Source of the DNA: CADEDV01 sp964412375
GTDB taxonomy: Bacteria; Bacteroidota; Bacteroidia; Chitinophagales; Chitinophagaceae
Reading direction: 5' to 3'
NCBI GenBank assembly: GCA_964412375.1
Contig: CAYPOD010000013.1
Coordinates: 1-64,000, forward strand
DNA length: 64,000 bases
Part shown: positions 37,401-46,452 of the stretch, one piece after another
How the letters are laid out: each line of letters starts with the position of its first letter
Numbering within the stretch: the first letter of the stretch is position 1
Program-made: the position numbers and the translations under genes
Notes under the pieces: model-generated
Database searches by the model: none
The model's input: the letters and a program-made list of their open reading frames with translations, nothing else
What the model was told of the DNA's origin: nothing

Positions 37401-37820
37401 CAATCGCTGGCATTGAACCTTCGTGGCTTTTCACAAAATGCATCCAACGGCAATAATGCCGTAACGATCAACAGTGAGATCAGGATGCCCGTATTCACTA
37501 CATTGTTCAATAAACCTATTAATAATGCTTTCCTCAGAAACTTCCAATTGGTGCAGTTTCTTGACCTTGGCGCTGCCTGGACAGGCAGCCCGCTGAAAAT
37601 TCAGCGACCCAGTGTCGTTTATTATGACCAAAGCGATCCTACCAACCCGGTAACGGTACGCATCAAAGCCGGTGGCATCGGGCCGCTGGCAGGTGGCTAT
37701 GGTTTCGGTGCGAGAAGCACATTGCTTGGCTATTTCCTGCGGCTGGATGCTGCCTGGGAAATGAATGGCGTTTTCAAAGGAAAACCCATGTGGTATTTTG
37801 CCATGGGATTTGATTTCTAA
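34470..37820 (+). CDS. Large envelope protein: degenerate peptidase-MA-like head, TolB propeller, C-terminal beta-barrel
   Basis: 1116 residues with a signal peptide ending YTHAQ (about 22). Residues 40-280 resemble the gluzincin/peptidase MA fold (LPQWLVDGYIAYAA, near 167-180). The helix that should hold HExxH reads IRQGIAKVLVD (about 138-148), so the zinc site is gone. Residues 350-600 show TolB/WD40-like propeller repeats (GTRLAVLYSHEGKLKFFVYD, NKTGIIYSSNRPS). The last ~350 residues alternate as an outer-membrane beta-barrel and end in an aromatic residue (FAMGFDF). A bulky outer-membrane anchored scaffold or transport accessory is likely. The role is unknown. Confidence 0.8.
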   Translation: MKKVSCLLACIGALWLTYTHAQVSTVEFGKNRVQYQKFNWKYYQTDNFNTYFSQDGLGLGKYVAQIAEDELPGLEEFVEYGMQRRTNIVVYNNFDEMYQSNIGMNIDWQNTGGVTKLVNNKMLVYFDGNHDNLRLQIRQGIAKVLVDNILFGDDLGEFAANQALLDLPQWLVDGYIAYAAQNWSPTQDDDLRSALLGGKYTNFYQFAFEKPLLAGHAFWKYIADKYGRSKVTYFLYLARIYRNLNNASNKVAKKKFKLLLQDFMLEVPQQYVKDLRGRKNVPKGQLSVSEVIGKKDYIRFNANPVPRSFTYALVEFKQGIYSVVVMENFVNRKVLLKLGARTREQEKNPNYPILAWDGKGTRLAVLYSHEGKLKFFVYDMINRVKISKQEWPMFDQVQDMKYMLDANTLLLSAVRSGQTDVFVYKIDNQSYEQVTNDVYDDLDPSFVAFPNKTGIIYSSNRPSAEAASGEDSLPGKRFNIYLVDNWNKSEFKQISKLTDLRFGNARFPSQYNTSHFTFVSDENGINNRYAGFFRTERAGLDTLVFIGDEVLRNPQIEEVDSLLKEWNKTDIDSVGFVSITNDSAYVFPLTNYQSSLLETRVAGDNQQVSEVVKLGDVKLLYRLRVDENVLRRRNVTARPTDYMRQVQAEEKRASGRTALPQDTKKEPGQPVEDFFQSEFKDDKKDSTRTQPSGGQVVEPTGPIKESVIKKAKVYEYRPPKYFTDYVVSGFNNTVFTINKFQPYGGGRGPIYLSNGNSFNGMIRMGTSDLMEDYKFSGGVRIASNLRDNDVLFNFTNQRKRFDWGVTYFRSTVEYSDAKQFETYYLANLKYPLDRVRSIRASVGPRFSRISFKSLGRPSLLEPDIKASYAQMSLEYVHDNTVTPASNIWNGLRYKIFTDFFAQMSDASTDVGRMIFNVGFDARHYLPIYRNVIWAVRAGGDFSWGEQKVIYYLGGVDNWFSPKFNDANLPDPNVNYTYQSLALNLRGFSQNASNGNNAVTINSEIRMPVFTTLFNKPINNAFLRNFQLVQFLDLGAAWTGSPLKIQRPSVVYYDQSDPTNPVTVRIKAGGIGPLAGGYGFGARSTLLGYFLRLDAAWEMNGVFKGKPMWYFAMGFDF

Positions 37821-37940
37821 AAATGTTGCTTAAAAACCGAACTCCTGCCGTTAACAGGTGTTTGGTTACTACATATTGTATCAATGCTTACCGCAATTTA
37901 ACGTTGAGCTTTAGCCGACCAGTTAGTAATTTTAGGGCCG

Positions 37941-40424
37941 ATGAAGTATTCTTTGCTGCTTCGTGTGCTGCTTTGGTGCGCCGGTTGGCTGTTGACTGTG
38001 CCCGTTTCTGCCCAGCAAAAAAGAATATCCGGTATTGTCAGGGATATGCACAGCGATGAACGCATTCCCTTTGCCTCTGTGAGCTTTAAAAACGCTACCA
38101 TCGGAAAGTTCACCGATTCTGCCGGCACCTTTTCTTTTATTTTACCGGCCTGGCCGTCTGACACACTGGAGATCACCTGTGTGGGTTATCAACCCTTTTC
38201 TTTTCCCATTATTTTATCAAAGGACAGCATACTGGCAGACATTAAAATGGAAAGGGGAACCTTCAATGAAGGGGTAAAAGTGAAAGTGAAAGTGAATAAA
38301 GGCTTGTTGCTTTGGCGGAGGATCGTTAAAAACAAACCATTGAATGACCGCTACCGTTTCGAAAATTTTTCTTACGAGTTATACAACAAGCTTGAGCTCG
38401 ATATCAAGAACATCAACTTTGAAAAATTCGGTCGTTTCCGGCCGCTAAGACCAATCAGCGACCTGATCAACCAGAATGTTGACAGCGCCGAAGGCCTGAA
38501 ATACCTCCCTGCCTATCTGACCGAGGCGCTCTCGGATTATTATTACCAAAAAAAACCAAAGAAACGCAGAGAGATCATCAAAGCGGCCAACACCAATGGT
38601 GTGAAAAACGAAAGCATGATGAAGCAGTTAGGCGGTATGGACCAGGTGGTGAATGTGTATAACAATTTTATCCCGGTGATGGATAAACAATTTGTAAGCC
38701 CCATCAGTGATAACGGCGATTTTTATTACAATTACCGGGTGGTGGATACACAGTTCATCAGCAACCGGCGATTTTATCACCTGGTGTTCACACCCAAGAG
38801 GGCCGGCACCAACACTTTTGAAGGTGACTGCTGGGTAAATGACAGCAGCTTTGCCATCATGAAAATGAACCTGCGGCTGGGCAAAGTAGCTAATGTAAAT
38901 TTTATAGAGAACCTCAGTCTTATCCAGGAGTATAATCTTATTAATGACTCCACCTGGTTTTTGTCGAAAGATAAGTTTGTGATTGATCTTTCCCCTTTGG
39001 GTAAAGACAAACCCGGTTTTATCGGCCGCAAAACAACTACCTACAGGAATGTGGTGGTAAATGATCTGTCGGTGACTGCAGAACTTGATAAAAATAAAAT
39101 ACTGGAAGAAGTGATCACCCTGGAGGGTGCCGATGAAAAAAATAAAGCTTTCTGGAGTGAATCACGGCATGAAGAACTGACCCGTAATGAGGCCGGTATC
39201 ATCAGGATGATTGATACGTTAATGAATGCCCCCGTATTCCAGCGTTTCACCAAAACCATGAATTTTATTGCGACTGGCTATCTTAACAAAGGTAATTTCC
39301 AGTTAGGGCCGTGGTTTAACTGGATCACGGCAAATGGCTGGGAAGGGTTTCGTACACGATTTGACCTGGCCAGTAATAAACGTTTTGACAAATACTGGTG
39401 GTGGCACACATACCTTGCCTATGGTTTCGGTGATAAGAAACTGAAAGGAAAAGCAGAACTGTTCTTTCTTCCCAAAAAAGATCCGCGTCTTTATTTATAT
39501 GCTTCTTACACTGACGATCTTGATTTCGGGCAGAATTATTATGGTGAGGTAACGCAGGATAATGTCTTTGCCCTTGCCATACGCAAACAAAATGTGCCTA
39601 TCAAATTCATGAAAGTGCAGGAAAAACGTTTTGAGTTTTTTAATGAAACAAAATCCGGTTTTTCCACCCTGTTCACAGCCACCCATAAAAATTATACTCC
39701 CCTCCGGAATTTAGTGCCGAAAGATTCTTTTATTGTCAACAACGGACGAAACCCCTTAGGCAGTTTTGAAGTATCGCTCCGGTTGCGTTTTGCGTATCTT
39801 GAAAAATTCTTAGAGAATCATTTCTTTCGCACCAGCCTCGGCAGTTCCTATCCCATTGGCGAAGTTTTTATCAGCAGAGGGTTTTCAGGGGTGTTCAAAA
39901 GCAATTACAAATTCACCAAGCTGTCCTTTAATGTGTCGGACAATATAAAAATCCCGCCGCTGGGTTCTATTTCTTTACTGGCTTATGGCGGCAAAACATT
40001 CGGCACACTCCCGTATATGCTGCTGGATGTGGCTCCGGGAAATGAATTGTATTATTACAACAAGTATGCATTCAACATGATGAACCGCTGGGAGTTTATC
40101 CATGACCGCTATGCCGGGCTGAATATTGAACACATTGTAGGAAATGGGCTGTTTCGTTTTTTTCCAAAACTGAAATTCCGGCAATTATGGACAGCAAAAC
40201 TATTTTGGGGAGGATTGAGTGATGCAAACAAGGTGCTTAACTTTAAACAGGGCCATAATTTTCAGACACTGGATGGCAAAACATACCTTGAACTCGGAAC
40301 AGGCATTGACAATATCCTGAAAGTGCTACGGATAGATTTTATCTGGCGGCCGCTGCCAGGCAAGATACCCGAACTAAGCAACAGAAAATTTGCAGTGTTT
40401 GGCAGTTTCAGATTGGGTTTTTAA
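37941..40424 (+). CDS. DUF5686 outer-membrane protein with carboxypeptidase-like regulatory domain
   Basis: 827 residues with a signal peptide ending PVSAQ (about 25). Residues 27-105 form a carboxypeptidase-regulatory-like beta-sandwich (ISGIVRDMHSDERIPFASVS, then DSAGTFSF), as found at the start of TonB-dependent receptors. The rest matches DUF5686, a family largely specific to Bacteroidota. It ends in a beta-barrel-like region with terminal Phe (FGSFRLGF), so it probably sits in the outer membrane. There is no TonB box or plug. Function unknown. Its 3' end overlaps the convergent regulator gene by 4 bp. Confidence 0.88.
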   Translation: MKYSLLLRVLLWCAGWLLTVPVSAQQKRISGIVRDMHSDERIPFASVSFKNATIGKFTDSAGTFSFILPAWPSDTLEITCVGYQPFSFPIILSKDSILADIKMERGTFNEGVKVKVKVNKGLLLWRRIVKNKPLNDRYRFENFSYELYNKLELDIKNINFEKFGRFRPLRPISDLINQNVDSAEGLKYLPAYLTEALSDYYYQKKPKKRREIIKAANTNGVKNESMMKQLGGMDQVVNVYNNFIPVMDKQFVSPISDNGDFYYNYRVVDTQFISNRRFYHLVFTPKRAGTNTFEGDCWVNDSSFAIMKMNLRLGKVANVNFIENLSLIQEYNLINDSTWFLSKDKFVIDLSPLGKDKPGFIGRKTTTYRNVVVNDLSVTAELDKNKILEEVITLEGADEKNKAFWSESRHEELTRNEAGIIRMIDTLMNAPVFQRFTKTMNFIATGYLNKGNFQLGPWFNWITANGWEGFRTRFDLASNKRFDKYWWWHTYLAYGFGDKKLKGKAELFFLPKKDPRLYLYASYTDDLDFGQNYYGEVTQDNVFALAIRKQNVPIKFMKVQEKRFEFFNETKSGFSTLFTATHKNYTPLRNLVPKDSFIVNNGRNPLGSFEVSLRLRFAYLEKFLENHFFRTSLGSSYPIGEVFISRGFSGVFKSNYKFTKLSFNVSDNIKIPPLGSISLLAYGGKTFGTLPYMLLDVAPGNELYYYNKYAFNMMNRWEFIHDRYAGLNIEHIVGNGLFRFFPKLKFRQLWTAKLFWGGLSDANKVLNFKQGHNFQTLDGKTYLELGTGIDNILKVLRIDFIWRPLPGKIPELSNRKFAVFGSFRLGF

Positions 40425-41185
40425 ACTATTGTTACTTCAATTCCTAACCCTTTCAGGGTTTCGAGCATGTGATCAGAAATACCTTTATCGGTTATTACCT
40501 GTTCCACATCTTCCAGTCCACATATTCTTCCAAAACCTCTTTTGCCAAACTTGGAAGAGTCGGCGAGCACAATGGTTTTTTGCGAAGCAGCAATCATTTT
40601 GCGGTTCAGTTGTGCTTCCTGGATATGTGTAGTGGTCAATCCAAAATCAGGGTCAATACCATCTACTCCTAAAAACAATTTGCTGCAGGAAAAATCGTCC
40701 AGCACTTTCTCGGCATACATACCAGTGGCGGAAGAAGAGCTTTTACGCAACACCCCGCCTAACACCAATACTTCAATCTCCGTGTAATGGTTTAACTCCA
40801 TCGCTACGTTCAATGCAGCCGTGATCACAGTGAGTGTTCCCTGTGGTTTAATATTTCTTGCCAGTGAAAGAACCGTGGTGCCCGATGCAATGATGATACA
40901 ATCATTCGGTTCCACCAGCTTTGCTGCTGCAGCGCCAATATCCATTTTTTCTTCTGCCCTGATCTTTTCTTTCTCATTCACGGGTCTGTCCACTGTATAG
41001 GGATTGCTTGAAGTGCCACCGCCATGGGTGCGGTACAAAAGATGCTTATCTTCTAATTGTTTCAGGTCTTTCCGGATGGTGACCGAAGAAACATTCAGAT
41101 CCCGGCACAGATCCAGCACATTTACTTTTCCCTCTTTTTTCAATTTAGATAGAATGAATTGGTGCCTTTCAGCTAAAGTGCTCAT
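40421..41185 (-). CDS. DeoR/GlpR-family transcriptional repressor
   Basis: A 254-residue regulator from ATG 41185 (MSTLAERHQFIL); an ATG ten codons upstream is also possible. The N-terminal DeoR helix-turn-helix reads VNVLDLCRDLNVSSVTIRKD (about 21-40) and is followed by LEDKHLLYRTHGG. The C-terminal sugar-phosphate sensor domain carries IIIASGTTVLSLA and VLGGVLRKSSSSATG. It is divergent from glpD and next to a full glycerol locus, so glycerol-3-phosphate is the likely inducer. An inverted repeat in the shared intergenic region is the probable operator. Confidence 0.9.
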   Translation of the reverse strand: MSTLAERHQFILSKLKKEGKVNVLDLCRDLNVSSVTIRKDLKQLEDKHLLYRTHGGGTSSNPYTVDRPVNEKEKIRAEEKMDIGAAAAKLVEPNDCIIIASGTTVLSLARNIKPQGTLTVITAALNVAMELNHYTEIEVLVLGGVLRKSSSSATGMYAEKVLDDFSCSKLFLGVDGIDPDFGLTTTHIQEAQLNRKMIAASQKTIVLADSSKFGKRGFGRICGLEDVEQVITDKGISDHMLETLKGLGIEVTIV

Positions 41186-41282
41186 ACCGGTGATATTTCT
41201 GTTTAGTCTGTTCAATTTATACAGATACTATTGAATTTCAAAAGATAAAATGCCAATTACCCTGTTTTTCCGGCAAGAAATG

Positions 41283-41396
41283 AATCGAAATAGATTGGTT
41301 GCAAAATTGTTCATAGATATTTCATTTGGCACAAATAAATATTTCTCCTACTTTCATTTTATTGTTTTTGTATTTCGATTCAAAATAAATCGAAAT
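41283..41396. promoter_or_regulatory. Probable DeoR/GlpR operator in the divergent regulator-glpD region
   Basis: The 9-bp half-site aatcgaaat occurs three times between the regulator and glpD. One copy is at 41283-41291. The other two form a perfect inverted repeat: atttcgatt at 41372-41380 and aatcgaaat at 41388-41396, with a 7-bp spacer, ending 22 bp before the glpD ATG. A site between promoter and start codon, with an upstream auxiliary half-site about 100 bp away, fits DeoR-family repression with looping. No second copy was found ahead of susC or glpK. Confidence 0.75.
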
Positions 41397-41418
41397 ATTC
41401 TGAAATACCAAACAACTG

Positions 41419-43005
41419 ATGGAGGCTACTGACAGAACATATTTTCCTGATAGAAATGTATACCTCGCAAAACTGGGTACTCCCGGAAAAGAATGGGATA
41501 TACTGGTGATTGGGGGTGGCGCAACCGGGCTGGGAATTGCCCTTGATGCCGTTGCCCGTGGTTATAGTTGCCTTTTAGTAGAACAGGCCGATTTTGCCAA
41601 AGGCACCTCCAGCCGCAGTACCAAACTAGTGCATGGTGGCGTTCGCTACCTGGCACAAGGCGATGTTCGTTTAGTGCGGGAAGCCAGCATTGAAAGAGGC
41701 TTGTTACACCGTAATGCTCCCCACCTGGTAAAAGATCAAACCTTTATTGTTCCTGTTTATAGTTTATGGGACCGGTTGAAATACACAATCGGTTTAAAAT
41801 TATATGACCGTATTGCGGGTAAACTTCGCTTAGGTCCTTCCGTTTTCATTTCACGAAAAGAAGCCATCAAAAAACTACCGGCTCTGCAAACAAAAGGGTT
41901 AAAAGGTGGTGTGCTTTATCACGACGGACAGTTTGACGATTCACGACTGGCTATTAACCTTGTTCAAACGATATGGGAAAATGGAGGGGATGCTGTTAAT
42001 TATGTAAAAGTGGTGGGTTTGCTGAAATCAGGTGACGGAAAAATAAACGGGGCCACCTGTATAGATACAGAAACGAACCGGTCTTTTACATTTGCTGCCA
42101 AATCGGTGGTGAATGCCACGGGTGTCTTTGTAGATGATATCCTCCAGATGGATAAACCCGGCAGTGAAAAAACAATTTGTGTAAGCCAGGGTGTTCATAT
42201 TGTTCTTGACAAAAGCTTTTACCCCTCTTCCGATGCTTTAATGATCCCTGAAACAAGCGATGGTCGTGTGTTATTTGCCGTACCCTGGCATGATAAAGTG
42301 GTAGTAGGTACTACCGACACCCCTGTGGAAGAAGCTTCGCTTGAACCCAAAGCCCTTGAAAAAGAAATAGATTTTATTCTTGACACAGCAGGAAGTTACT
42401 TAAACAATAAACCGAAACGAAGTGATGTGTTGAGCGTATTTGCTGGTTTGCGTCCTCTAGCAGCTCCCAAAAAAGGAGAACAAAAAACCAAAGAGATCTC
42501 CCGCAGTCATAAGATCATTGTATCCGGATCAAAACTTTTCACCATTCTGGGTGGCAAATGGACCACGTTTCGCAAAATGGGTGAAGACATGGTCAACCGG
42601 ATTGAAAAAGAAATGCACTGGCCGCATAAAAAACCAGGTTCGGCTTCAGTGCAAGTGCACGGCTACTCCACCATTGGAAGCTGGGACGACCCTTTCTATT
42701 TCTATGGCAGTGATGCTGCCTTATTGCGGAAGCAAATCAACGGAACAGCCGATCAGTGGCTTAGTGAAGAATTGAGAATACATGAACAACAGGTGATCTG
42801 GGCAGTGAAAAATGAAATGGCGAGGACAGTGGAAGATGTTTTGGCCAGGAGAACAAGGGCTTTATTGCTGAATGCCAAAGAAAGCCGTCGCATAGCGCCG
42901 CAGGTAGCTTCCATCATGGCTGCTGTGCTGGGCAAAGATGAACAATGGCAAAAGCAACAAGTAAAAGAATTTAATCAATTGTCCGAGCAATATATCCTGA
43001 ATTAA
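41419..43005 (+). CDS. glpD: Glycerol-3-phosphate dehydrogenase/oxidase
   Basis: A membrane-associated flavoenzyme that oxidises sn-glycerol-3-phosphate to DHAP and passes electrons to quinone. 528 residues. The FAD-binding Rossmann motif DILVIGGGATGLGIALDAVA lies at 27-46, followed by the family block GTSSRSTKLVHGGVRYL. VVVGTTDTPVEEA and VLSVFAGLRPLAAPKKGE are further typical. The C-terminal helical domain is complete. First gene of a 13.6-kb co-oriented locus, with the operator directly upstream. Confidence 0.96.
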   Translation: MEATDRTYFPDRNVYLAKLGTPGKEWDILVIGGGATGLGIALDAVARGYSCLLVEQADFAKGTSSRSTKLVHGGVRYLAQGDVRLVREASIERGLLHRNAPHLVKDQTFIVPVYSLWDRLKYTIGLKLYDRIAGKLRLGPSVFISRKEAIKKLPALQTKGLKGGVLYHDGQFDDSRLAINLVQTIWENGGDAVNYVKVVGLLKSGDGKINGATCIDTETNRSFTFAAKSVVNATGVFVDDILQMDKPGSEKTICVSQGVHIVLDKSFYPSSDALMIPETSDGRVLFAVPWHDKVVVGTTDTPVEEASLEPKALEKEIDFILDTAGSYLNNKPKRSDVLSVFAGLRPLAAPKKGEQKTKEISRSHKIIVSGSKLFTILGGKWTTFRKMGEDMVNRIEKEMHWPHKKPGSASVQVHGYSTIGSWDDPFYFYGSDAALLRKQINGTADQWLSEELRIHEQQVIWAVKNEMARTVEDVLARRTRALLLNAKESRRIAPQVASIMAAVLGKDEQWQKQQVKEFNQLSEQYILN

Positions 43006-43224
43006 AACAACGGTCACATGATGAAAAGATGCTATAGCTGAAAATTAATGATACCGTAACAACAACCAACGATCGCTTATATGAAAAGTTTATTCTTTTG
43101 CCGCACGGAAAAAAGAAAACAGGTTGCCCTGCTGCATCACCTGCTCCTTATCCTTCATCTTTTTTCCCACAGGTTGCCGGCCCTAACTATTTATCAACAA
43201 TTCAAATTCAATAATCAATCGCTT

Positions 43225-46200
43225 ATGAGATCGCTAACTATTGCCACTAGAATGATGGCAGGAGCAACAAGGCTTGCCTGCTGTTGTTTGCTGCTGATGA
43301 CAACATTGTTTGTCAGCGCCCAGCAGAAAACGATCACCGGCACCATTAAAAATGCCGAAGATGACACTCCGCTTGTAAACGCTACGGTATTGGTGAAAGG
43401 AACCGCCATTGGCACTTCTACCAATGAAAAAGGTGTTTATACAATCAGAGCCGCAGCGAACCAGGTTTTATTAGTATCAGCTGTTGGCTTTGCTGCCAAA
43501 GAAGAGAGAGTGGGAAACCGGGATGTGATCAATTTCACTTTGAGTAATTCATCCACAGAATTGACAGGAGTTGTTGTAACAGCGCTTGGCATTAAAAGGG
43601 AAGAAAAAGCATTAGGCTATGCGACCACTACGGTAAAAGGAGAGCAACTGACCAGTGCTTTATCCGGCAACTGGACAGATGCATTATCCGGCAAAGTGGC
43701 AGGTTTAAATCTTGTTCGCTCCAATGGCGGACCTACGGGATCCAACAAAATCATTCTCCGTGGCGAAAACAACCTGACAGGAGATAATGAAGCATTGATT
43801 GTGGTAGATGGCGTTATCATCAACCAGGGAAGTGGTCGTCGCAGCAGTATTGCAGGCGAAGCCGCCTATGGAACAGGCAGTGATAACATGCCTGCTGATT
43901 ACGGAAGCAGTCTCAACGATATTAACCCGGAGGACATTGAAACAGTTACTGTGCTGAAAGGACCAGGTGCTGCAGCGCTTTATGGTGAAAGGGCTGCCAA
44001 CGGCGCTATTGTCATCACAACGAAATCAGGCGGCAATAAACGTAAAGGAATTGGCATCACTTTTAATTCGAATGTCTCCATAGAACAGCCCAACCGCTGG
44101 CCGGATATGCAGTTTGAATACGGACAAGGATTAGACGGCGCACCTTACTATTCATTTGGCGCATCACCCGATGGTGCCAGCACCAGCGCTACCAGTTCTG
44201 CCTATGGACCAAGATTCAATGGACAGATGTTTTACCAGTTTGATCCGGTAACACAGGCAAGAGGTACAGAAAGAACACCCTGGGTGCCATATCCTAATAA
44301 AATAAGAGAGTATTTCAACACCGGTCACACCGTTACCAACAGCATCAGTGTCAGTGGCGGAACAGAAAATACATCAGCCCGTTTTTCACTCACCAATGTT
44401 TCAAACAAATGGATCATACCCAACACCGGCTACAAACGCAATACAATAGCTCTGTCTGTAAATTCAAAAGTCAACGACAAACTTCAGATAGCCGCCAAAG
44501 TGAATTACACCAATAAATGGAGTGATAACCTGCCCGGAAATGGTTATGGCAACCAGTCTATCATGTACTGGTTTATTTTCTGGCAGCCCAATGCAGACCT
44601 CGATTGGTTAAAAAATTATTGGGTGAACGGGCAGGAAGGAAGAAGAATTCTTTATCCCTACAGCACTTTTCCTGAAAATCCCTATGCCGTGGCACATGAA
44701 TTCATCAATCGTTCCAACAGGCATGGTGTAACAGGAAGCCTGCAGGCCACCTACAATTTTACCAAAGATCTCAGCCTGATGCTGAGAACTTCTATGGACA
44801 TGAGTTATGAAGAAAGAGCACAGGAACGGCCTTATGATGCCGGTACAAGATTTCAAAAAGGAAGTTTCCGCACACAAAACATCTTCTCCATGGAAGCCAG
44901 CAGTGATTTCCTGCTGAAGTATGCCAAGAAGGTGAACAGTGATTTTGATTTTTCCATAACTGCCGGTGGAAGTATGCTCCGAAATAAATATAACAGGGAT
45001 GAAGTGAGGGCCGACTCATTGACTTACCCGGGGGTTTATTCTATGTCAAACAGCGCCGGGCCATTGGTTACGCTGCCCTGGAGTAGCAAATATGCTATCA
45101 ACAGTTTCTATGGCATCATCACCGCAGCCTATAAAAACTTCCTGTTCTTTGATGCCACAGGCAGGCAGGACTGGAACAGTGTGCTGGCAACACCCCGCAG
45201 AACTGAAAACGCCGGTTTCTTTTATCCTTCCGCCAATATCAGTTTTATAGCTTCCGAAGTGATGAAACTGCCCGCTGCTGTTGATTTTGCAAAATTCAGG
45301 TTCTCTGTTTCCGGTGTTGGCGGCGGCGGAACGATTCCTTATCGGACAGCATTCGCCTATTCTCCCGCCGGTAGTCTCTTTGATGGTGGTTTGCAAAACC
45401 CGGCCACATTGGCCAATCCTGACCTGAAACCCCTGCGTACCATCACCTATGAAGCAGGAACAGAGTTCAGAATGCTCAAAAATCGTTTAGGTGCAGATAT
45501 CGCTGTTTATGTAGGCAATACCAAAAATCAAATCTTAGAAAGAGTGATTGATCGTTCTTCGGGTTATACAAGAGCCATCATCAATGCTGGCCGTGTCAAT
45601 AACAAAGGAGTGGAAGTGGCGATCAACGGAACACCTGTTTCAGCAAAAAGTGGTTTCAAATGGAAGAGCAGCATAGTATTTTCTTCCAACCGTAACCAGA
45701 TTGCTGAATTAGCCGACAGTTCTGTTGTATTGCGCAACGGACCAGTTGGCGGCGGACAGATCGTAGCTAAAGTGGGAGGCGGCATGGGTGATCTCTATGG
45801 CCGTGGCTATGTACGTGCCCCGGACGGACAAGTGGTGTATGATGCCACTACCGGTTTTGCCCAAATATCCCAGGATGTTGTTTATCTCGGTAACACATTG
45901 CCCAAAGGAAGACTGGGTTTAATAAATGAGTTCTCATTCAAAGGTTTTACGCTGAATTTGCAGTTTGACGGGCAATGGGGCGCCGTAGGTCATTCACTGA
46001 CACACTATAAAATGGCTGAGCAGGGCAAACTCACCAAAACATTACCCGGCCGTTACAATGGCATCATCGGCAACGGTGTGGTGTTTGATGCCGCCAGCAA
46101 TAAGTATATACCCAACACAACCATTGCCACAGATATTGATGAATATTATCGTTCACACTGGGGCATTGATAATGCAGAAGGAAGCACCTTCAGAACTGAT

Positions 46201-46440
46201 TTTATCAAATTCAGGGAAGCAAGACTTGATTACTCCTTTAACGCAAGACTGATAAAAAAACTGGGATTACAGCGCCTGACATTTGGTGTATATGGCCGCA
46301 ACCTTTTTATCTGGTCTAACTGGCCGGCATTTGACCCTGAGTTTGGAACCCTGGCAGGAACTGATATAGTAAACGGGTTTGAGATAGGGCAATTTCCTTC
46401 CACCCGGACCATGGGCTTTAACCTGATTGTAGGACTTTAA
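43225..46440 (+). CDS. SusC/RagA TonB-linked outer-membrane transporter
   Basis: A TonB-dependent barrel that imports a ligand captured by its SusD partner. ATG 43225 (MRSLTIATRMMAGATRLACC) starts the likely signal peptide, giving 1071 residues; an earlier ATG at 43081 adds 48 residues of no known type. The carboxypeptidase-like N-domain (ISG-like TITGTIKNAEDDTPL) is followed by a TonB-box region and the plug: LSGKVAGLNLVRSNGG, ALIVVDGVII and VLKGPGAAALYGERAANG. The remainder is a 22-strand-type barrel ending MGFNLIVGL. Location between glpD and glpQ suggests a glycerol-phosphate-containing ligand, an inference. Confidence 0.93.
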   Translation: MRSLTIATRMMAGATRLACCCLLLMTTLFVSAQQKTITGTIKNAEDDTPLVNATVLVKGTAIGTSTNEKGVYTIRAAANQVLLVSAVGFAAKEERVGNRDVINFTLSNSSTELTGVVVTALGIKREEKALGYATTTVKGEQLTSALSGNWTDALSGKVAGLNLVRSNGGPTGSNKIILRGENNLTGDNEALIVVDGVIINQGSGRRSSIAGEAAYGTGSDNMPADYGSSLNDINPEDIETVTVLKGPGAAALYGERAANGAIVITTKSGGNKRKGIGITFNSNVSIEQPNRWPDMQFEYGQGLDGAPYYSFGASPDGASTSATSSAYGPRFNGQMFYQFDPVTQARGTERTPWVPYPNKIREYFNTGHTVTNSISVSGGTENTSARFSLTNVSNKWIIPNTGYKRNTIALSVNSKVNDKLQIAAKVNYTNKWSDNLPGNGYGNQSIMYWFIFWQPNADLDWLKNYWVNGQEGRRILYPYSTFPENPYAVAHEFINRSNRHGVTGSLQATYNFTKDLSLMLRTSMDMSYEERAQERPYDAGTRFQKGSFRTQNIFSMEASSDFLLKYAKKVNSDFDFSITAGGSMLRNKYNRDEVRADSLTYPGVYSMSNSAGPLVTLPWSSKYAINSFYGIITAAYKNFLFFDATGRQDWNSVLATPRRTENAGFFYPSANISFIASEVMKLPAAVDFAKFRFSVSGVGGGGTIPYRTAFAYSPAGSLFDGGLQNPATLANPDLKPLRTITYEAGTEFRMLKNRLGADIAVYVGNTKNQILERVIDRSSGYTRAIINAGRVNNKGVEVAINGTPVSAKSGFKWKSSIVFSSNRNQIAELADSSVVLRNGPVGGGQIVAKVGGGMGDLYGRGYVRAPDGQVVYDATTGFAQISQDVVYLGNTLPKGRLGLINEFSFKGFTLNLQFDGQWGAVGHSLTHYKMAEQGKLTKTLPGRYNGIIGNGVVFDAASNKYIPNTTIATDIDEYYRSHWGIDNAEGSTFRTDFIKFREARLDYSFNARLIKKLGLQRLTFGVYGRNLFIWSNWPAFDPEFGTLAGTDIVNGFEIGQFPSTRTMGFNLIVGL

Positions 46441-46452
46441 ACTTTTGAAACA

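Noticed and set aside
43081..43224. N-terminal extension of the SusC-like protein from an earlier ATG
   Set aside because: The 48 extra residues match no FecR/STN-type domain, and a proper signal peptide begins at 43225.
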